Of a stretch of DNA of 64,000 nucleotides, positions 59,651-64,000 are shown piece after piece. Origin of the DNA: IOR16 sp963521065. GTDB taxonomy: Bacteria > Bacillota > Clostridia > Peptostreptococcales > Anaerovoracaceae. The DNA lies in NCBI GenBank assembly GCA_963521065.1, contig CAUQTI010000004.1:62001-126000 (forward strand), in the 5' to 3' direction. The translations under genes were made by a program, and so were the position numbers. Position 1 is the first letter of the stretch; each line of letters begins with the position of its first letter. The notes below the pieces were generated by a model, which made no database searches, was not told the DNA's origin, and saw nothing but the letters and a program-made list of their open reading frames with translations.

Positions 59651-60298
59651 TCAGTTGCGGGTTTTTGTTATACTTAAAATTTGATACCCTTTTTCTTCTA
59701 AAGACTGTATCATCGGCTCAGAGTCCAAAGTGTTCACGCGAATTACAACATCACTTCTCTTCTCCTTCTCCAGTCGGTATGCGGCAATATGGTTAATATT
59801 TGCACCGTATTTACTTACCACATTTGCAACATCTGAAAGGATTCCAGGCTTATCGTCGGCTTCAATTACCAGACGTGTCCCGATATCTCTGGCTCCAAGT
59901 AAGTCAATAAATGCATCAAAGATATCACTTTCTGTAATGATTCCCACAAGCCTTGTGCCATCAATGACGGGAAGAGAGCTCACTCGATTTGCACGCATCA
60001 GCACCGCTGCTTCCTCTAAAATGTCGTCCGGAGATATTGTCACAACTTTCTTTGTCATCGCATCGCGTACTGTCGTCTTTGCCAATAAATAATTAATTTC
60101 AAAAACACTAAGCGCCGTTGCCTTCGTCGGTGAAACTTTTTGAATATCTCCATCTGTCAGTATCCCGACCACGCGTTCCCCATCCAATACCGGTATTCGC
60201 TTTAAACTTTTTACCCGCATCAGCTCAATGACCTCTGTAATCGGCGCGTCAGCCTGAATCGTGTAAGGATCTTTTGTCATCCGGTTTCTTACATACAT
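59651..60298 (-). CDS. CBS-CBS-ACT domain protein (AcuB-like)
   Basis: 215 residues with two CBS domains (about 6-60 with GILTDGDIQKV and 76-134 with GIITESDIFDA) and an ACT domain (about 140-212; RLVIEADDKPGILSDVANVVSKYGANINHI). ACT domains bind amino acids and CBS domains bind adenosine nucleotides. The layout matches B. subtilis AcuB. It starts one base after the stop of livF, so it belongs to the branched-chain amino acid transport operon and may sense leucine, isoleucine or valine. This role is inference. Confidence 0.88.
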   Translation of the reverse strand: MYVRNRMTKDPYTIQADAPITEVIELMRVKSLKRIPVLDGERVVGILTDGDIQKVSPTKATALSVFEINYLLAKTTVRDAMTKKVVTISPDDILEEAAVLMRANRVSSLPVIDGTRLVGIITESDIFDAFIDLLGARDIGTRLVIEADDKPGILSDVANVVSKYGANINHIAAYRLEKEKRSDVVIRVNTLDSEPMIQSLEEKGYQILSITKTRN

Positions 60299-60299
60299 C

Positions 60300-61007
60300 T
60301 TATTCCCCTCCTAAATAAGCTTTCTGCACTTCATTGCTCTTCATCAATTCTTCCCCACTCCCGGTTAGTACAATGGATCCGGTTTCAATCACATAACCCC
60401 GATGTGCAATCGACAGAGCCATGCTGGCGTTTTGTTCAACGAGAAGAACTGTCGTCCCGCTTTTATTGATATCTTTTACAATCTCAAAAATTTCACGCAC
60501 CAAAAGGGGTGCAAGCCCCATAGATGGCTCATCCAAAAGTAAAATCTTAGGACGGGACATCAAGGCTCTCCCCATGGCAAGCATTTGCTGTTCCCCACCA
60601 GATAATGTACCTGCCATCTGTTTTTTCCGATCGCCTAAAATAGGAAACCGTTCATAAACACTTTGCATGTCCTTTCGTATCTCTTCTTTATCTTTTCTAA
60701 GAAAGGCACCCATTTCTAAATTTTCCAAGACACTCATTTCTGGAAAAATCCGTCTTCCCTCCGGCACCTGAGACAATCCTAGCAATACCCTTTGGGGAGC
60801 AGAAAGTGTACCAATCTGCGCCCCGTCAAGTATGATTTCGCCGCTCGTAATCTTTTTAAGACCAGAGATAGTGCGGAGGGTGGTGGTTTTTCCCGCACCG
60901 TTGGCGCCTATCAGCGTAACAATCTCTCCATCGTTTACCGTAAGAGAAATATTTTTTAAAGCATGAATTACACCATAGTGTACATTTAAGTCTTTAATCT
61001 CTAACAT
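60300..61007 (-). CDS. livF: branched-chain amino acid ABC ATP-binding protein LivF
   Basis: 235 residues, the LivF length. It starts LEIKDLNVHYGVIHALKNISL, with Walker A GANGAGKTT (33-41), signature TLSGGEQQMLAMGRAL, Walker B LLLDEPSMGLAP and the H-region LLVEQNASMAL typical of LivF. It overlaps livG by 14 bases. The ATPase pair drives uptake of leucine, isoleucine and valine or related amino acids. Confidence 0.95.
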   Translation of the reverse strand: MLEIKDLNVHYGVIHALKNISLTVNDGEIVTLIGANGAGKTTTLRTISGLKKITSGEIILDGAQIGTLSAPQRVLLGLSQVPEGRRIFPEMSVLENLEMGAFLRKDKEEIRKDMQSVYERFPILGDRKKQMAGTLSGGEQQMLAMGRALMSRPKILLLDEPSMGLAPLLVREIFEIVKDINKSGTTVLLVEQNASMALSIAHRGYVIETGSIVLTGSGEELMKSNEVQKAYLGGE

Positions 61008-61794
61008 TGTTCACATCCTCCCCCAAATAAGCCTCGATTACCCTTTTATTCGAACGGATTTCGCCTGGCGTACCATTTGCAATCATCATTCCATAATCTA
61101 AAACGTAAATTCTCTCACAGACTTTCATAACTAGGGACATATCATGTTCAATTAAGAGGATGCTTAAATCAAATTTTTCTCTCAGCCACGCGATGGTATT
61201 GGTCAGTTCCGCTGTCTCATTTGGGTTCATTCCAGCCGCTGGCTCATCTAAAAGCAAAAGGGACGGTTTCGTAGCCAAAGCTCTTGCAATTTCTAAATGA
61301 CGCTGTTCTCCGTATGGCAGGTTTTTAGCAAGTTCCTCTTTTTTATGTGTTAGATGGAATATTTCCAAAAGCTCGCTGGCTTCCTCAACTAGACGGCTTT
61401 CTTCTTTTCGATATTTTAACGTATGGAAAAATGCTCCCGGCACTTGATAGTGAACATTTTGATGCATCGCAATTCGAACGTTATCTAGGACGGTTAAATC
61501 CTTGAAAAGACGTATATTTTGAAACGTACGTGCAATGCCTTCTTTCGTAATGTGATAGGGCTTTTTGCCTTGTATTTCTCTCGAATTTTCCTTTGTATTT
61601 AAAGTGATGATACCATTTGTGGGCTCATAAACACCTGTCAGAAGGTTAAATAACGTCGTCTTTCCTGCTCCATTCGGCCCGATTAAACCAACCAGCTCGC
61701 CCTCCTGAATCTCCATATTTACATTGGAAACGGCAGTCAAACCTCCGAAAGACTTTGTCAGTTTTTCTACTGAAAGCAATGGCATATTTGACAC
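60994..61794 (-). CDS. livG: branched-chain amino acid ABC ATP-binding protein LivG
   Basis: 266 residues, the LivG length. Walker A GPNGAGKTT (38-46), the LivG-specific insert between Walker A and the Q-loop followed by ITKEGIARTFQNIRLFKDLTVLDNV, signature LPYGEQRHLEIARAL (family variant LSYGxQ), Walker B LLLDEPAAGMNP and the C-terminal ANGTPGEIRSNKRVIEAYLGE. It lies 3 bases after livM. Confidence 0.95.
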   Translation of the reverse strand: MSNMPLLSVEKLTKSFGGLTAVSNVNMEIQEGELVGLIGPNGAGKTTLFNLLTGVYEPTNGIITLNTKENSREIQGKKPYHITKEGIARTFQNIRLFKDLTVLDNVRIAMHQNVHYQVPGAFFHTLKYRKEESRLVEEASELLEIFHLTHKKEELAKNLPYGEQRHLEIARALATKPSLLLLDEPAAGMNPNETAELTNTIAWLREKFDLSILLIEHDMSLVMKVCERIYVLDYGMMIANGTPGEIRSNKRVIEAYLGEDVNNVRD

Positions 61795-61797
61795 CTC

Positions 61798-62760
61798 CTA
61801 TTCTACTTTCTCTTTATCTGTATTTTTCATACGAAATAGCTTTGTGAAATCCAATTCCTTTGAAGCCATAAGTCCTTGAGGGCGAAAAATCATTACAACA
61901 ACAAGTAATGCTGCATAAATAATCATCCGCAATGCAGTAAAGGCCTGCAAATAAGTGGTAAGCACCGCTAAGAGCACTGCGGCAATGACAGAACCTGTGA
62001 TGCTTCCCATTCCTCCAAGCACAACGATGACGAGGAAATCAATTGACTTTAAAAAGCCAAACATATTTGGTTTTAAAATAAAGAAAGTAGAAGCATAGAG
62101 AGCTCCTCCAATCCCTGCAAAAAATGCTCCGATTGCAAAGGCCATTACCTTATATTTCGTAGTGTTAATCCCCATTGACTCTGCGGCAATTTCATCTTCA
62201 CGAATAGAAATACAGGCCCTTCCATGAGAAGAGTGAATAAAGTTATTGATTAAAAGAATCGTACCTGCGGTGAAAAACCAAAGCCACGGCCAATTCGTAA
62301 ACTTCGGAACACCGTTCAATCCGGCAGCGCCTCCCGTAATTTTTAAGTTTAAAAATACAATGCGGATAATTTCAGCCATGCCCAGCGTTGCAATTGCTAG
62401 GTAATCCCCTCTCAGTCTCAAGGTTGGAATTCCAATCAAAACACCGAAGATTGCAGCCATCACTGCTCCGGCCAGCGTTCCGATTAAAAATCCGGCAGTG
62501 GTAGGCATTGCCATTGTAACAATAGCACAGGTATAGGCACCTATGGACATGAATCCTGCATGCCCTAAGGAAAATTGTCCGGTAAATCCGGTTACTAAAT
62601 TTAATCCCACTGCCATGATAATATTGATGCAGATGAGTGCAAGTGTAACCTGGTAATACGCGTTGATAATATTTAAGCTAATCAGAAGTTGTATTAAGCC
62701 AAAGGAGACAGCTAGACAAAGCAAGGTTATAAATGCATTTTTCGAAAATAATTTGCCCAT
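61798..62760 (-). CDS. livM: branched-chain amino acid ABC permease LivM
   Basis: 320 residues with about nine helices. The family signature GLNLVTGFTGQFSLGHAGFMSIGAYT and the coupling region GRACISIREDEIAAESMGIN are complete. It pairs with LivH to form the channel. The gene overlaps neither neighbour: 3 bases to livH upstream and 3 to livG downstream. Confidence 0.95.
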   Translation of the reverse strand: MGKLFSKNAFITLLCLAVSFGLIQLLISLNIINAYYQVTLALICINIIMAVGLNLVTGFTGQFSLGHAGFMSIGAYTCAIVTMAMPTTAGFLIGTLAGAVMAAIFGVLIGIPTLRLRGDYLAIATLGMAEIIRIVFLNLKITGGAAGLNGVPKFTNWPWLWFFTAGTILLINNFIHSSHGRACISIREDEIAAESMGINTTKYKVMAFAIGAFFAGIGGALYASTFFILKPNMFGFLKSIDFLVIVVLGGMGSITGSVIAAVLLAVLTTYLQAFTALRMIIYAALLVVVMIFRPQGLMASKELDFTKLFRMKNTDKEKVE

Positions 62761-62763
62761 AAC

Positions 62764-63642
62764 TCACACCTTCTCCCTTGTATTTTTCCCGAGAATTCCT
62801 GCCGGTTTTAATATTAAAATAATAATTAAAATTGCAAAAACAACAGCATCTTTAAATAGAGAGCTTCCATATCCCGAAACCATCGTTTCGATAATTCCAA
62901 TAGAGAGTCCTCCTATCATAGCTCCCGGTATAATTCCGATTCCTCCAAAAACTGCCGCAACAAACGCTTTCAAGCCTGGCATAATTCCCATCAGAGGATC
63001 AATAGAGTTATAATAAATCCCTACCAATACGCCAGCCGCTCCCGCCATCGCAGAACCAATTGCAAAAGTGTAAGAAATTGTCTGGTCTACTTTAATTCCC
63101 ATAAGCTCTGCTGCATCCTTATCAATCGAGACAGCGCGCATTGCTTTTCCTACTTTTGTCTTATGAACGATAAATTGTAAAAGCAGCATCAATACAATTG
63201 CAGTCACAATAATATACAACTGCTGAATATTAATTCTAACATCCCCGATATAAAACGTTTTGCTGGATAATACCGGCGGATAAGAACGTACGTCAGGTGA
63301 TACAAAAAACATCATGACATATTCCATCAGCAGGGATACACCGATTGCCGTAATTAAAACAGCGATACGAGATGCATTGCGTAATGGTTTATATGCGATT
63401 TTTTCTGTAACAACACCTAAAAGGCCGCAAGCAAGCATTGAGATAATCATCGCAGGAAAGAATCCCAGATGCGCAAATGTAATTGCGGCATAGCCGATGT
63501 AGGCTCCAATCATATAGATGTCACCGTGTGCGAAATTGATTAATTTGATGATTCCGTAAACCATCGTGTACCCAAGAGCAATCAGCGCATAAATACTTCC
63601 CAAAGAAATTCCATTTACAATTTGCTGCATGAATTGTTCCAA
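62764..63642 (-). CDS. livH: branched-chain amino acid ABC permease LivH
   Basis: 292 residues from TTG at 63642. This start gives MEQFMQQIVNGISLGSIYALIALGYTMVYG, the usual LivH N-terminus, and GGGGGTGG lies 5 bases upstream; more upstream starts would swallow that site and add 20 untypical residues. About eight helices. The INFAHGDIYMIGAYIGY and GKAMRAVSIDKDAAELMGIKVD segments mark the family. It is preceded by the inverted repeat that separates it from livK. Confidence 0.93.
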   Translation of the reverse strand: MEQFMQQIVNGISLGSIYALIALGYTMVYGIIKLINFAHGDIYMIGAYIGYAAITFAHLGFFPAMIISMLACGLLGVVTEKIAYKPLRNASRIAVLITAIGVSLLMEYVMMFFVSPDVRSYPPVLSSKTFYIGDVRINIQQLYIIVTAIVLMLLLQFIVHKTKVGKAMRAVSIDKDAAELMGIKVDQTISYTFAIGSAMAGAAGVLVGIYYNSIDPLMGIMPGLKAFVAAVFGGIGIIPGAMIGGLSIGIIETMVSGYGSSLFKDAVVFAILIIILILKPAGILGKNTREKV

Positions 63643-63681
63643 GGCATCCACCCCCATTTCTACTGCAGATATTTTAATAAT

Positions 63682-63719
63682 AATTGAGTTAGGGTGAAGC
63701 AATCCCCCCTAACTCAATT
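63682..63719. terminator. perfect 13-bp inverted repeat between livK and livH
   Basis: AATTGAGTTAGGG (63682-63694) pairs with CCCTAACTCAATT (63707-63719). On the minus (operon) strand the T tail is poor (AATTATTATT), so it likely acts as a partial terminator or 3'-end stabiliser that keeps livK mRNA in excess over the permease genes. Confidence 0.6.
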
Positions 63720-63791
63720 TTTCAACTAGCCTACGCCAGATGTCTTATTCTTTAACCTTTAAAAATCTGCTGATTCTCTTTACTTCATCTT

Positions 63792-64000
63792 TTATAAGCC
63801 AACCTTCTCAGAAGAAGATTGAACGCCATCTGCAAGTTTAATTACAACGATTGATTTTACCGGATTATGGTTTTCATCCATGCTGAAAGAACCCGTAACT
63901 CCTGTAAAGTTTTCTGTAGAAGCAAGCGCTTCTTTAATCTTCGCAGGACTTGCTTCTCCCGCTCTTTCAATCGCATCTACGATAAATTTACCACAGTCAT
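63792..64000 (-). CDS. livK: branched-chain amino acid binding protein, C-terminal part
   Basis: The minus strand from the right edge reads DCGKFIVDAIERAGEASPAK, then IKEALASTENFTGVTGSFSMD, then HNPVKSIVVIKLADG and ends in VGL-stop at 63792. This is the C-terminal part of a LivJ/LivK-type binding protein (the FTGVTGxxxMDxxHNPxKxxVV end is typical). The rest lies beyond the window. It comes first in the livK-H-M-G-F-CBS/ACT order. The partial gene has about 68 residues here. Confidence 0.9.
   Translation of the reverse strand, partial: DCGKFIVDAIERAGEASPAKIKEALASTENFTGVTGSFSMDENHNPVKSIVVIKLADGVQSSSEKVGL

Noticed and set aside
1..64000. tRNA, rRNA, transposase, integrase or prophage genes
   Set aside because: None was recognised on either strand while reading gene and intergenic segments; small RNAs of unknown class could still be missed.

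Overview
The window is a 64 kb piece of a low-GC Firmicutes chromosome. It most likely comes from an anaerobic, spore-forming member of the Clostridia. It carries spoIVA, several anaerobe-style redox and Fe-S proteins, a bacteriohemerythrin, two classic Firmicutes riboregulators (a T-box and a cobalamin riboswitch), an ANTAR regulator behind glnA, and many extended -10 promoters. The order or family cannot be fixed from sequence reading alone. No rRNA, tRNA, CRISPR array, transposase or prophage gene was recognised.

Layout. 1-5.2 kb: a RarD-type permease (cut by the left edge), a Gly/Cys-rich membrane protein, an RluA-type pseudouridine synthase, NAD kinase and oligoendopeptidase F, all on the minus strand. 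5.4-9.8 kb: glutamate racemase plus an acidic protein, facing a MurE-like ligase and an ATP-grasp ligase that look like a pair. 10-15 kb: a nitrogen block with pyrG, an ANTAR regulator and glnA on the minus strand and asnA on the plus strand, with an RNA hairpin of ANTAR-target type at the glnA transcript start. 15-24.5 kb: a more accessory stretch with hemerythrin, YaaA, HD-GYP, a Xre regulator, a double P-loop protein, a secreted protein with a membrane partner, a FliD-like protein, DUF975 and aroE. 24.6-32.6 kb: clpB, an M50 protease, a four-LysM protein, glyA, trxA and cls.

32.6-38.5 kb: a T-box leader followed by a three-gene ABC importer of the TrpXYZ type. The specifier loop reads AUG and the T-box variable base is U, so methionine rather than tryptophan is the predicted signal. 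A small permease and a three-gene envelope redox cassette follow; the cassette includes a 51-residue CXXC protein. 38.5-48.1 kb: spoIVA, then a complete transcription unit from a strong promoter through a cobalamin riboswitch with a terminator platform, an AstE/AspA-like metalloenzyme, a five-gene peptide/nickel-type ABC importer and a MATE exporter, closed by a terminator. This unit, together with miaB, lies between gpsA and spoIVA, which are near neighbours in B. subtilis.

48.1-64 kb: miaB, gpsA, plsY and der, an MBL hydrolase, the trkA-trkH potassium system, a CBS protein, RNase R, an Asp/Asn-rich lipoprotein, and a branched-chain amino acid transporter (livKHMGF) with a CBS-ACT protein, running off the right edge in livK.

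The most notable leads are the B12-controlled peptide/metallophore-type transport unit, the Met-type T-box on a presumed tryptophan transporter family, the unlinked MurE-like/ATP-grasp pair with an altered specificity motif, and two genes whose Shine-Dalgarno sequence is built into the 3' arm of the preceding terminator.
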